Positions 10,471 through 23,186 of a DNA stretch of 64,000 bases are shown piece after piece (positions within the stretch are counted from its first letter, which is position 1; every line of letters starts with the position of its first letter). The notes below the pieces were generated by a model. That model worked only from the letters and a program-made list of their open reading frames with translations, ran no database searches and was not told where the DNA came from. Source of the DNA: Scylla paramamosain (Eukaryota; Arthropoda; Malacostraca; Decapoda; Portunidae). Position numbers and translations under genes: made by a program. The stretch is taken from assembly GCF_035594125.1 (NCBI RefSeq), contig NC_087171.1, positions 18,846,767 through 18,910,766 on the forward strand. The letters run 5' to 3'.

Positions 10471-12640
10471 GTGTCTGGCTATCCTCATGATCATATACTA
10501 GCAAAACATTTAACTAATGGGAGAATTCATTATAACTTCCCATGTTGCTCTACTCGTAAATAAAACCTATCCAACATGTACTGGTATTCCTTGTCTAATG
10601 CTATAGGAGGAGATTATAGCCTAGTACTTTGAGATTCGTCTTTATAATCTACGTATCGATTTTACTACACTTCTGTATTCATGTTCCACAGTGTCAGGTT
10701 GCCTTCACACCAATAAACAACACTGCACCACATTTGCTTACAGCCACAGAGAAACCAGTGTCTTGTAGCTTGAAAATGACATTGTTTGGTTCTCAATGAC
10801 TTCATAAGCATGTCTACATAATACCAAGATGACAACAACAACCACAGACATTGTACATAACTATAAATATTTGGGTTTAATAATATATGACATTAATTTG
10901 TCTGTATTTGTGTGTAGAAACTTACAAAACAAGGTATTCATTATTGTTACAAGTCAAAGAGAACCAGCCCACCAGTGAGCTGAGCGCGCGCAGGGTCCAT
11001 CCCGCGCTCGGTCAGTCATAATTTTGAATTTGTAGGTGGTTATTGTCAGACGTGCTTTGATTAGTGCTTTTTTTTTCGTATTTGTGCTGTGTTTTGATGC
11101 TTCTCAGTTCAGCAAGACCATGGTGCACCGTGCAGGATGTTCCCACGGCAGGTGCAATCAAAGGTAATGTAGTAATTAATGTTATTACCAGGTTACGTTA
11201 CTAGGCAGAATTTTACTAAAATCCTTATCATTTAATCGTGGACAAGACTATGCTGGTGATAGAAAATGAATAGTATAAGAATAGGTGACGTAGGAATAAT
11301 GATGACAGGTATGTATCGAAGGAAATATAGTTTGTTAGATGCTTGTAAAGAAGAAAAAAGTTATTGTTGATGTATTTAAATTGTTTATGGCCATGAATTT
11401 ATCTTTAGTTTTACCATTCAGGATCTATGTGGTTACTATATCACTGTATATTATGAGACAGAAAAAGTCTTGTTCCTAGAAAGCATAGGTTGTTTTGTAG
11501 CGGGCGTTTCATGACCTAGTACCTGCTTGCCTCACCTTCTTCATATTGTTGTTGAGGCATTTTGACAAACTGTAGGTTAAAAGAGACATAGGTGTTATGG
11601 GGCTCAGTTCTGAAGAAGAAACTCGTCCCGTAACACCTGTCTCTCTTTTCACTTCCACCTCCGTTGTTATTATTATTACTATTACTGTTATTGTTGTTGT
11701 TGTTGGTAGTGGGGGGTGGCGTATCATCACAGCTGCAAAAGTCATGAAAAATTCCCTCCTCTCAGCTGTGGAGGATGTCAGATTATAGTGCAGTTCTCTA
11801 TAAAGCGTCTGTGTATACCCTCGCATCTAATTATCTTGTCATGCCGAGTGTACATTTCCTTTCACTCCGAGCCTGCTGTGATGCCAACACTATCACAGCC
11901 TTCTTAATTCACTTTCTATCACATCTATCTATCTATCCATCTATCTATCTATCAACCACAAAGACACAGAATCTCGTCATTTCATAGCATGTCTTTATTC
12001 TATTCCAGCGTCTTGTTTCATCTTCCAGTAGGCTTTTGTTGACACGGTCTGGGTTAAAATTTCAAGGAAGTTTTTATGAATCCAGAGATTGTTTATTACT
12101 TATTCAGCAGCATCAGTAGGTAGATAATAATTAAAGTCCCACTAATTTTTATATGTGGACTTTGAAAACTCTAAATTCGTAACGGAAGTCTTCATTTTGT
12201 CTCTAACTCTTAATTTCGTCACAGGCACGTGATTTTCATGCAAACTCTTCATTTCATTGAGAACTATTTTGTCACAAGCCCTTAATTTGGTCGCTGATGA
12301 TGTGAAGCAAGGACTTACCAGGCATAAAAGTGGCAAATATTTCATTCACCGAGGCCACGAGTTGGAGTAAAATAGGGAATACTGACAAAGGTCACCCGTG
12401 ATACTTGCATGACAATTAGGCCATTAATTTAGCGCGACATCAAATCGTTATTCATTGGAAGTAGAGTTTTTCGTTCCCAAATAAAGCTACACAGAAATGT
12501 CGACTTTTAATTTATCTATTATTCATGTGCAAGCAACAGGAGCAAGTGGCCCAGGGGAGGAAGCCCCTGACGAGGGTGGGGATGAACCTTAAGCACTATT
12601 GTTATTGTGTCAGGGGATTTAGTGATTACTGATAGAAAAT
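10468..12640. other. Non-coding stretch with one possible first exon
   Basis: AT-rich sequence without recognised genes. At 11120-11163 an ATG in a good context (gcaagaccATGG) opens MVHRAGCSHGRCNQ and ends at a gtaatg donor; it could be an isolated first exon of a plus-strand gene. No partner exon was identified. Small (ATT)n, (GTT)n and (ATCT)n runs lie at 11665-11705 and 11920-11955. Confidence 0.3.
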
Positions 12641-12659
12641 ACGTACTGTAAGAGCATAA

Positions 12660-12840
12660 GAGAGTAGGGGAAGCTGCAAGAATCCAGCAGACCTACACGT
12701 GGTAGTCCCTGTATAAAAACATGCATTCCTACATTCACCTGTCATTCGGATCCACACTCACTCCATCATCCTTTTATAAAACCCCCTATTGACTCCGCAG
12801 TGACAACGTGATTACTGAGTCTTTTCCAGTCATCTTGTAA
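12660..12840 (-). mobile_element. LINE tail fragment
   Basis: It shares the block around cctacacgtggtagtccctg with 19248-19450 and, in the opposite orientation, with 21036-21205. In the 21 kb copy the same block follows a reverse-transcriptase-like C-terminus, so I read this as a degenerate non-LTR retrotransposon end on the minus strand. Confidence 0.6.
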
Positions 12841-12850
12841 ACCAGTTTTT

Positions 12851-12856
<6 letters not shown>

Positions 12857-12925
<69 letters not shown>
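12857..12925. repeat. (CT)n microsatellite
   Basis: A pure CT tract of about 68 bp. Confidence 0.95.
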
Positions 12926-12928
<3 letters not shown>

Positions 12929-13385
12929 TCTTCTCATATTTTCTATTCCAGTCTCTTGTTTTTCTCTTTCTTTACCTGTCTTATCACATTTCTTTATATT
13001 TTTTCGTCTCTAACTTAAAAAAAAAAAATCGCATCATTAATTTATATTTCTTATTGATTTATTTTCTTGGTAGTCACGAGGGAAGATGCAACATTCGTGA
13101 CTACACCTGGATAGATAGATCTCCACGCCCTTGACACTCTTCGCCTGCTAATCCACGCTCCCTCCTTCCCTCCCCTCCCCATCCTTCCTTGTGTAACTGC
13201 AGTAGTGGTACAGTAGTGATCAGAAAATCAAGTGACCTTCTGCATCCACTTCCACCGTGCTTTTATTGTCTTCTCTGCCTTAAATTCTCTCTTATTGTCT
13301 CCAAAGGGATTCCCACAACAGATTCTCAACAGATCAGAGTATAAGTCTATGAAAAAAACAGCTTACAATTGCTTTATTATTGCAC
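12926..13385. other. Non-coding, no feature seen
   Basis: T-rich sequence with a short poly-A run at 13017-13028. No exon, RNA gene or element recognised. Confidence 0.5.
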
Positions 13386-13390
13386 AGGCC

Positions 13391-13680
13391 ACTATAACTC
13401 TTATATATAATGTTGATGTATTGATAGTGGCTGACAGGACATAAGACGAGGTGAATATACTGAACACTTGAATTGGAAATGGTATATGCTGTTCTTGATC
13501 ATCAGTATACTCTCCTCTTAGACATTTCTGATATAACTCCTGTATGTAATGTTGATGTGCTGGTGGTGACTGATAGGAGAGCATAAGGCAGGGTGAATAT
13601 GCTGGACACGGGATTTAGTAGTTACGGTATGTTATTCTGCTGTTGACTATGGCTATTGGTGTATCTTTCCCTTAGGCATT
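13391..13680. repeat. Diverged two-copy tandem duplication (about 145-bp unit)
   Basis: The first copy runs from about 13391 to 13535 and the second from about 13536 to 13680. Shared blocks in the same order: the ataactc...taatgttgatgt block, gtgactga/gtggctga, aggacataag/gagcataag, gtgaatat.ctg, and the gcatttc/acatttc end. Confidence 0.7.
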
Positions 13681-14136
13681 TCCCTCGCTGATGTGTTTCC
13701 GTGGACAGTTTTCTACCCGTGAAACTATTCCCCTTCATTTATTTATCTATTTATTTATTCTTTTCTCTCGTGAATAAATCTGATAGCGCTGTGTTGTGAT
13801 GACGGAGCAGTGACAAACCATTGCTGTTGATTTTTGCATTAGGTTAAGTTAGGTTAAGTTAATCCTTTCGCTGCTGGTCGCTTTTCATATCACCTATAAC
13901 TTTACATCCATCTATTTTTTTGTACTAGTCTCTTAAACAGTTCTGTCGTCTGTAAAAGAGAAGACCAGCCTCCTGTTCTCTCTTTCCTTTACGTCCATGT
14001 GACTGTGGGCTGTTACAACCTCTCTCTTCTGGCTCTGTCATGATGCCTCCCTCTCGTTACGTGATGGCTCAGCTGGTAATGGTCAAAAGTCAGTCCAATA
14101 CTTATTTTATTTCTTACATGGTCTTTGTTTTCTTGC

Positions 14137-14195
<59 letters not shown>

Positions 14196-14372
14196 GGCCT
14201 TTCTTGTTATGCCGTGGTGTGTTGGTGATATGCTTGCCTTTTACTGATGAGTGTTTGGTGAAAGTTGGAAAGTTTCATGGAGTGAAGTATACAGAAACGT
14301 AAAATGACTACACTACTACATGATATTTGATGTAAACGCGTTGAATTTCTATAATTTTGCCCATAAACTAAC

Positions 14373-14413
<41 letters not shown>

Positions 14414-14620
14414 TCTTGTTAACACGAACTACTTCAGCCTGACTAGCTCCACGCGTTGCATAAGTGCCTTTCGAGTTCACTTTTTCTTTCTCTCACGTCT
14501 TGGGAAACAAGTTTTTGAAACCCTCGGTAAGAACTACTTTTATTATGCTTATACCAGTGTTGCTTCGGTGAGGGAGAAAATCATGACATGCACCAGTAGC
14601 TCCCCAGTGATTCGTAGTAA
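13681..14620. other. Non-coding stretch with two (TG)n tracts
   Basis: (TG)n at 14139-14195 and 14378-14408. A TTAGGTTAAG doublet at 13849-13870 is too short to be telomeric. No gene recognised. Confidence 0.6.
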
Positions 14621-14625
14621 CAGTC

Positions 14626-14820
14626 CTTAGCATTGGCCTTGTGAGGGAAGGTGGCGTTGTGTGCACCCTTGTAACGCATATATAAGTACAGATTCCTAAG
14701 CTCTTAAACTCTTAAAGCTCTCCAAAGGGTACAGAAGTTATTAGCATTGACCTTTTCAGGGAGAGCGGCGTTCGTTACACTTTTTTAATGATATTGGTTC
14801 GTAGCTCTTAAAGGCTTTAT
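14626..14820. repeat. Diverged two-copy tandem duplication (about 120-bp spacing)
   Basis: Copy 1 is 14626-14722 and copy 2 is 14747-14815. Both contain ttagcattg.cctt, a gggaaggtggcgtt / gggagagcggcgtt block and a final agctcttaaa..c block. Confidence 0.6.
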
Positions 14821-16160
14821 TATCCCATAACGACTGATCTTCAAATGCTGCACAGATGATTACTCAAGTTCTCATAGGTGTTTTTCCCATACATGGTGCA
14901 GAATCCTTGTCCACCCATCACCACCATCATGAACACCTTCCTTCCCCCCCAACCCCCTAACCACTTGAAAGCTCCAGAAACTTCCATGTTAGCATATTGA
15001 ATGTTGCTGAATTAACACATCAAAGCGTCTTATGAATACGGACCTTCGTTCTGGAAAGTTGCTGATCTGTTTAAGCCTCTGACTGGGATGACTTCTCGAG
15101 CCTAGTGAGATGATCTGGTGCAAGTTGAGCTTATGAAAGACGCTGTTGATTATGGTTACGAAAGACTCGAGTGGCAACAAAGAGCGATGGAGTGCCTAGT
15201 TTAAACCTTTTAATGACTGTTTAATATATTTGTTTACTGTGTTTATTCTCCTTACTCAAATGAAATAAGAAGGTTCATATTATTATCAGCCTAAAGATTA
15301 TTACCTAACATGGTGGTGGCATGAGTGTTAAATAGAACGTGAAGATAATGAAGAGACATGCAGTAGCTTTATGACTTAATCCTTTCACAGCTACTTGACG
15401 TGTTTTCTTAATAACAAATCAATCGGAGGTATTTATAATTGGTCTACAGCTACCATTTGTCATCATTCTGGCTAAACATTGGCAATCTACGCTTTCCATT
15501 CACTTTTCTTTTTTATGGGTATTCTAAAAACATGTTATACAGTGCCTTTAATGTTGTGCATTGTTTCATATCGCAGTGAAAGGGTTAATTGTATATAATG
15601 CTGAGTTAAAACGTGAGGCAATATTTCTAAACATTTCGTCGTCCCGTCTCTCATATTACAGATTATAGTGGAAGTTATATGTAGGCTTTTAAGTGTGTTT
15701 CCATGACTGGTGGTAAGTTAACAAAGATTCTGCTTTACCATTAGGAAAAAACACTCATTGAAAACATGGCTATTCTTTTTTTGTGGCTTTGAATACAGTC
15801 CTGATAAGAGAGCAAAGCAAGAAAGCGAGTCATAACGCATCTTATAAAACATCCCCCGCCAAAAAAAAAAAAAAAAAAATTAGATAAATAAATAGATAAA
15901 TAAAAGACAAACATAACACATTAACAGTTCACTAAAGCGTCGTTCAGTGGACAAAACCTCGCCACAGGTGTTACTACCCACGCTCATGCTTCCCTCGATT
16001 TATGAACAGTATAACAGGATTACTTTTTTTGGCCTTAGTTTTTTTTTTTTTTTTTTTTGTCTTAGTTTTTATGCTTCAATTTATTCCTGATGTACAGGTG
16101 TTTGTTTATGTCCTGTGCGTGTTATGAGTCAGGAAGAAGACGACCTTCGTTCTTCCCCGG
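14821..16160. other. Non-coding, no gene seen
   Basis: AT-rich sequence with homopolymer A (15862-15880) and T (16038-16058) runs. Confidence 0.5.
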
Positions 16161-16167
16161 GCAGAAA

Positions 16168-16200
16168 TGGGGGAGAGAGAGAGAGAGAGAGAGAGTGTGT

Positions 16201-16252
<52 letters not shown>

Positions 16253-16358
16253 CCTTAAAAATTATATCTTTCCGTCTTATTCGTCTATTTCTTCTTCTTC
16301 TTCTTCTTCTTCTTCTTCTTCTTCTTCTTCTTCTTCTTCTTCTTCTTCTTCTTCTTCT

Positions 16359-16391
<33 letters not shown>

Positions 16392-16486
16392 CCTTGTCTT
16401 CTTTCGTTTATTGCTTTGCCTTTTAAACTTGACTCCACCTGATTTTCTCTTACCAATGGGCAGTTATTTACCACCACTGCGGCTTG

Positions 16487-16572
<86 letters not shown>
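16168..16572. repeat. Compound microsatellite cluster (GA)n(TG)n, (TTC)n, (TG)n
   Basis: GA then TG at 16170-16250, a TTC tract at 16287-16390, and a TG tract at 16489-16571. Open frames here (poly-Leu, poly-Ser, poly-Glu, Cys-Val) are products of the repeats. Confidence 0.9.
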
Positions 16573-16574
<2 letters not shown>

Positions 16575-16964
16575 CCATAGGGCAAGAGTGAGTAACCTTC
16601 AGCTTTCCTTGGCGTGAAAAGTTAAAGAGTACATTGCAGCAAACACTGTGTACGTACGTGTGTTTGTGTACGTCTATATGATGCACGTGAGTCTATTATA
16701 CGTGAGTCAGTAGGAGGCGACCTTCACCCGTGTACGTGATGAGGCAACTTCGTGCTCCCGTCCAGTCTTGTCTCGCTGGCCCACACACTAACGGGGCACG
16801 AGTGAGCTGGACTATCATGCCCACGTAACACTGCGGGCAGGTGCAGGCCACTGACCCAGGCCGCGGCCCACCTAGAGCGGGTCACTTGCCTCGTGAAGCG
16901 CGATTGGTGCTGGTGACATTTCAGCATGAGGTCATTTCCTCCATAGACTCGCTGACCCACTGCA

Positions 16965-17205
16965 CAGGCAAATAGACAGACGCACGGACAGACACACAGA
17001 CACGCACAGAGAGAGAAAGGATACCCAGATCCCACCTTGGTACTGAAATAGAGATAGATAAATAGAAAGACAGAGAGAGAGATAGACAGAGGGATAAACA
17101 GATAGAGTGACTGATAGGCAGACATGCAAACAGACTGACTGACTGATAAAAATACAGATAGACAGATAGATAAGTAGACAGAGAGAGGGAGGGAGGGAGA
17201 CAAAG
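16965..17205. repeat. Degenerate GACA/GATA tetranucleotide region
   Basis: Interspersed gaca, gata and gaga units over about 240 bp, becoming ggga near the right end. This is an old, interrupted simple repeat. Confidence 0.75.
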
Positions 17206-17463
17206 ATAACTCCCAACACTTCCCTAGTCGCCACATCACTAAGGCTATAGAACCAACCATCCATCCTTCAATCTCTTCCCTAACCAAGTTGCTCACCCGC
17301 CGCCCTGTAATCACGCCACAACTTCCCGCCAGCCACAGTGAATCAGGCACAACAGTTCCTTAGGGCGGCAGGTGCACGATGTTGTAACCCAGGCCAGGAA
17401 GGAGGGTGGATGTATTGGCCGCTCTACATTACAGCAATGCTCCCACTCGGCCTCCTCAGGTGT

Positions 17464-17745
17464 CGACAGGTGCAAATTGGAGTGTCATTATAGTGATGGA
17501 CGTTGCCATAATCACAGAGGAATCCAGGTTTATTTGTCTCTGTAGGTGTAGGTGTGCTTGTTTACGTGTTCCGTGGTCTTGTGTTATGTGTTAGGTCTCG
17601 TGTATCTTAGATGATTACAGGTGCAAATTGGTGTAAACGTCATAATGAGAGGAATCCAGGTTTATTTATCTCAGCACGTGTTTGAATACTTGTTTACTTA
17701 ATGACTTTTTGTGTTAGCATTCGCGTATCGTAGGTGACGCACGCT
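17464..17745. repeat. Diverged two-copy tandem duplication (about 150-bp unit)
   Basis: Copy 1 starts at about 17468 and copy 2 at about 17618. Both run caggtgcaaattgg.gt, then aggaatccaggtttattt.tctc, cttgttta and a later tgtgtta...tcgtgtat / tgtgtta...cgcgtatc block. Confidence 0.7.
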
Positions 17746-18740
<995 letters not shown>

Positions 18741-19215
18741 CGCAGTGAAGAGACAAACATTAATAGTAAAAATTTGACGTGTCGGTGTTTGATATGGGAA
18801 GACATAAGTGGCTGAAGTGTCATTAAGTGCTGGTAATATTAGTACTTAAGAAGGGAATCGGGGTGGGTGAGATATTAAAAAAAGAAAGAAAAAAAAATGA
18901 GAACAACTTCTTAGCAACTGATTAACTTGCTTTGGACCAGACAGGTTGGCAGGACCTGAATGTCACACAAACAGCAGGAGCGTTCTGGAAGGTTTTGTTG
19001 AGGGCATGACATTTATAGTCTTCAATATGGAAATGAGCACAGAGATATGGACGTACACTAATAACAGCAGCAGAATATGACATGATAACGTGCCAGCTTA
19101 ATGACAGTCCCAGTAGCAAATGTTATTACTGAATATTTACTCAGCTTGGAAAATAATTTAAGAAGTAGCACTGTGTCTTAAAATTCACCATTCTTCATTA
19201 AAAAAAAAAAAAAAA
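18741..19215. other. Non-coding, no feature seen
   Basis: Ordinary AT-rich sequence ending in an A homopolymer at 19199-19216. Confidence 0.5.
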
Positions 19216-19224
19216 ACAAGAACA

Positions 19225-19455
19225 AAAGGGAAGCTGCAAAAAATCAAGGCTACACGAGCAGTCCCTGTATAATGAGTAACTTAACACATACAAGACCTAC
19301 ACGTGGCAGTCTCTATATAATGAATAACTTAAAATATAGACTACCTACACGTGCCAGTCCACTTATAACAAACAAATCACTGCATACCTTTGTTTACCTG
19401 TCATTCCTGTGTCCACAAACTTGCCTAATTCTCCCATGGATCTCTCAAATATTCG
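19225..19455 (-). mobile_element. LINE tail fragment with a triplicated end
   Basis: The block around cctacacgtggcagtc occurs three times at about 48-bp spacing (19248, 19295, 19343), each followed by a tataatgaataactt-like segment in the first two. The right part continues like the fragment at 12660-12840. Confidence 0.6.
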
Positions 19456-21035
19456 TCATTCTTCCGGGATCACTGTTCTCGACCTTAACGTTTCATGCAC
19501 AGGTAACACGTTTGACCTATGTGCGTTTGACTTTCCCATCCATCAAATTTCTGTGTTGACATATGCTTGTGTGTTTGTGCAGTGACTCTTACCTTGGGAC
19601 GTGAGATATTTGCCACGCTTCACGCCGCCTCTCCTGTCCTCCACTCAATGCCCCTTTTTATATCTGACTCCTGTGGCCTCGTATGCTTTATGAAGTGTGG
19701 TGCATGTTTGGAGCTGAATCTCTTACCACTGCCAGCAAAAGTGGGTGGTGTAGTGTGTAGTGCAATCATTTAATGCCTGTTGTTATGTTTGCGTTGGGAA
19801 ATTGTGTAGGGTGTCTTAGATGGAGTAACAAGTGTAATATTGTTATTGTTTTAAAGTGTTAGTTTTTCTCCCAAGTGGTCGTCGTAATCAGTTCTCGTAA
19901 GGGAAGCATTCACGTATGCTGTAATGTATTTGAAGTTTAGCCTCGAGTACATATGCAAGTAGATGAACAAATAAAATGAAATAGAAACAGGTAAATAGAT
20001 AAATAAAATAAGTTACTAAAAAATAAAAAAAGAGAAAGAGAAACAAGAGGTATTTATAACAAAATAATAGACAATAACAAACACTGTGAACCAGAGCAGA
20101 ACTTAACAAGAAGAACCTGAGCCTTCCAATACCCCATGACACTCATTATATTCACCACCAATTACACCTGACACCTTTCATTCTCACCGATACACCTGAG
20201 TTCGCGGCTACCTCACTCACCTCTGACCTCTGCTGACCTCTTATCGTTGCAAAAGTTTTACTCCAACAGTAAGCCAAACGTGCATCTCCCCTAACTGGTT
20301 TCCTTGATTAGCTGCATTAGGCAATTATCTTGTATTGTGCTCGCCAGTTACCGTCTCCTTCTCTCCCACGCCACGCCACGCCTTCAGTCCTCGTGATGAC
20401 CGCCCCATCAAACATAATGACCGCATTGTACACTCACCATAAAGTTCTCTCGCCTCTTGGGTTTCAAAATAATTGGCTCGTTAGTGATTAGGCTTAGTGG
20501 TTGGTGTTCCTGGTTGTAATGACGCAGTTTAAAGCAACGACACTGGAATGTTGATAACTTGTACGGAACAAAGAGTGTTGGAAAATTAATACATCCTTGA
20601 GATCTTAAGCCAGAAAAGATTCGAAGATTTTCCGTCTATTATGTAAAGTTCAATGAGTTTTTTGGTGACCGCGCTGTGGATTCAGACGCAATACTCAGCC
20701 TGTATTTGCGAAAGGAGTGGAGTCTAACCTCTCCAATACAGGTTACATACATGACGTGCTCACAACTAGTTTTTCAGTCTACACCGACACCGACTCCCAT
20801 GCTCTCCTGTACTAATCACATTGTTGGCGGAACGTCCTTGCGTGTTAATACCGAAAATGCAGTCTTGTACCTTCGCCAGTCCCTTTCTCTGCGAACTACA
20901 AGCAAGACACGCAGGCAAGATCCTAAGGGTTATAATTAGGATAAAACAAAAAGGTAACGAATTCATGCTTGATCAGATCGAATGTAAAAAGGAAATAGGA
21001 AAAAAAAAAAGGGGTTCTCAAATAGGGAGGTAGTG
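19456..21035. other. Non-coding, no gene seen
   Basis: No exon set, RNA gene or mobile element recognised. Short A-rich and TAAA-like runs occur at 19980-20045. Confidence 0.5.
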
Positions 21036-21205
21036 ACTGGAGTGGACTTCGTGGTTAGTTAGTGCTGAGTCATTAGGGAGCTTTAAGAGAAGATTAGACA
21101 TATTTATGGATGGGGATGATAGGTGGAAATAGGTAGGCATACTTCATATAGGGACTGCCACGTGTAGGCCTGGTGGCTTCCTTTATTTCTTATGTTCCTA
21201 TGTTC
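21036..21205 (+). mobile_element. LINE 3' end with reverse-transcriptase C-terminus remnant
   Basis: The plus strand reads SFKRRLDIFMDGDDRWK and then a stop, the kind of short C-terminal motif that ends non-LTR polyproteins. It is followed by a tail with atagggactgccacgtgtag, the reverse complement of the block at 12.7 and 19.3 kb, and by a short ttcttatgttcctatgttctta repeat. Confidence 0.65.
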
Positions 21206-21299
21206 TTATGACTTATGGATCAAACTGTTAATGAAGGGTATTGGGTAACAGTGTCAAGAGTGGGGAAATCCAACTCATGGCATAGATAGTGTTGCAAAT

Positions 21300-21470
21300 G
21301 ATGGGAGCAGACCTAGCAGCAACTTGGTGGCTGGGCAGACGCTGGGCAGTTTAGGCAGTTTCAAGAGAAGGTTGGGTAAATTTATTGATAATGACGTCAT
21401 GTGGTCAGTTTTAAGTGCTCAGGAACTGTCTAGTGTGGGTGAACTAGTCTTTTGCTCTCTCTCCTTATTT
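21300..21470 (+). mobile_element. Second LINE C-terminus remnant
   Basis: The frame LGSLGSFKRRLGKFIDNDVM resembles the motif at 21.1 kb (SFKRRL-x-x-F-x-D-x-D). It lies in the same orientation about 250 bp downstream. Confidence 0.5.
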
Positions 21471-21472
21471 TC

Positions 21473-21674
21473 TATGTGTAATGGATGTCAAGGAGAAGCA
21501 CAGGAGGTGGAAAGAAATACATTGAATTAGTACCATCGTAATGTGACTCCTCGGTTGCTCATGACTTACGTTCCTATGTGTATTGAATGAAAAGGGGAAG
21601 CACAGACAAACGGAAGCTGGGCAGAAATATTGCATAAGTAACATCGTAACGTAACTTTGGCTGCTCATGATGAT
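21473..21674. repeat. Diverged two-copy tandem duplication (about 100-bp unit)
   Basis: Copy 1 starts at 21473 and copy 2 at 21575. Both contain tatgtgta.tg, ggagaagcacag / ggggaagcacag, gaaata, ta.catcgtaa.gt and a final gctcatga. Confidence 0.7.
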
Positions 21675-21814
21675 ACGGCGCACTGAAGTAATTCTAAACG
21701 ACTATGATGAACATAACAGAACTTCAGGCACTAAGAAATTCAAACTACTTTTTTATTTCAAGTCTGTGATGCATTTCTAAACTCTTTGACAGTTCTAAAG
21801 AGCGGAAAGTTAGG

Positions 21815-21815
21815 C

Positions 21816-21865
<50 letters not shown>

Positions 21866-22470
21866 ACGTGGCAAACATGAGTAAGGTGAAGGTGAGGGTG
21901 TGGTGAGAGGAGCGTGGGAGAGGAGGAGGTGGAGGAGGAGGACTTGGTAAGGGTGAAGGAGGCGGTGGTGGGCGAGGCCTAGGTGGCGGAGGCGCAGGTG
22001 GAGGTAAAGGAGGAGGATACAAGGAAAGAGGAGGAGGAAGAGGAAGGGGGAAAAAAAGCGCAGGAGAAGCAGGAGTAGGAAATAAATGAGGATTAGAAAG
22101 GGGAGGAGCATGTGGAGAAGGAGGAGGAGGAAAAAGAAAAAAAAAAGACGAAGGAGGAGAACCAGGGGAAGGAAGCAAGGGGGGGAAGAAGAGATGCAAG
22201 AAATAGGGGAAGAGGAGAAAGAGAAGACTGAGGAGGAAAAAGAAAAAGGAGATAAGGAAGGTGATGCAAGATGGAGTGAGAGATTGGAGGATAGAGGATA
22301 AATAAATGAAGAAAAGAAGAAGAAGAGAGTAGAAGGAAGAGAAGGAGGAAATAAGAGACAAAATAAAGTGAGAATTAGAAACTATGAACTGGAGAAGAAG
22401 AGGGAAGAGGAGTAGGAGGAACAGGAAGAGCAGGAAGAGGAGGAGGAAGAAGAGGAGGAGGAGGGAATGC
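21815..22470. repeat. (CT)n tract followed by a 600-bp polypurine domain
   Basis: (CT)n at 21815-21862, then nearly continuous G/A on the plus strand to about 22470 (ggagga, gaagaa and similar). Long open frames on both strands (poly-Glu/Arg/Lys, Ser/Pro/Leu) come from this bias. Confidence 0.8.
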
Positions 22471-23149
22471 AGTATCGAAATAGGAGTGGAGGTCAGTGTG
22501 AGTCTCGGCAGGTCTCAACACTTTTGGACTTAACACACACACACACACACACACACAAACAAGGGGGTAGTGAACTTAACGTCACCTACGCAGCTTTGGG
22601 TTCTCATGGCCACCCGTCCTCACTTCCCTTCCTCCGTCAGTCACTCCTGCCGCGCCTAATATAGTCCAACTTCTTACGCTGATTATAAAGAGCAACACAT
22701 AATAAGTCTTTTTTTCTCCTGTGTTAACTAAATATAGCTGGTCCTTTTGTTGAATTATGGTCGATCTCTTATTAGTTAATTCGTCTCTCTTTTTGTTATT
22801 TATCTATTTATTTTATTTCGGTCGTGGTTAGTTTCATGGCTTATATTTAACATCCTTCAAAGCAAGAACCCGCCACTTAATTTATGTGTGTATGTGTGTG
22901 TGTGTGTATGGTTAGGTGGATGGGTATGTATTTAAAGCACAGGGGGGAATTGGTTTGCAGGAGCCACTAACAAGCTCGATTTACGCCTTGGTCATCTCAT
23001 TGGGCAGGAAGGAGCAGGCGGGTTATCGCGTGTCGCCCGCCATCACTGTGTCCTTCACTTCAAATAAACATGCTCTTGATACACTTGACACTTCCTGCTA
23101 ACTATTTTTTTTTACCTCTTTGCTAATATGCTGTGCCTTGGAAGACATT

Positions 23150-23186
<37 letters not shown>

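Noticed and set aside
13849..13870. TTAGGTTAAG doublet resembling the arthropod telomere unit
   Set aside because: Only two imperfect units, no array.
16090..16617. Poly-Leu / Cys-Val / poly-Ser open frames
   Set aside because: Translations of TTC, TG and GA microsatellites, as are the similar frames at 18.2, 26.1, 27.5, 34.1, 37.1, 52.1 and 60.6 kb.
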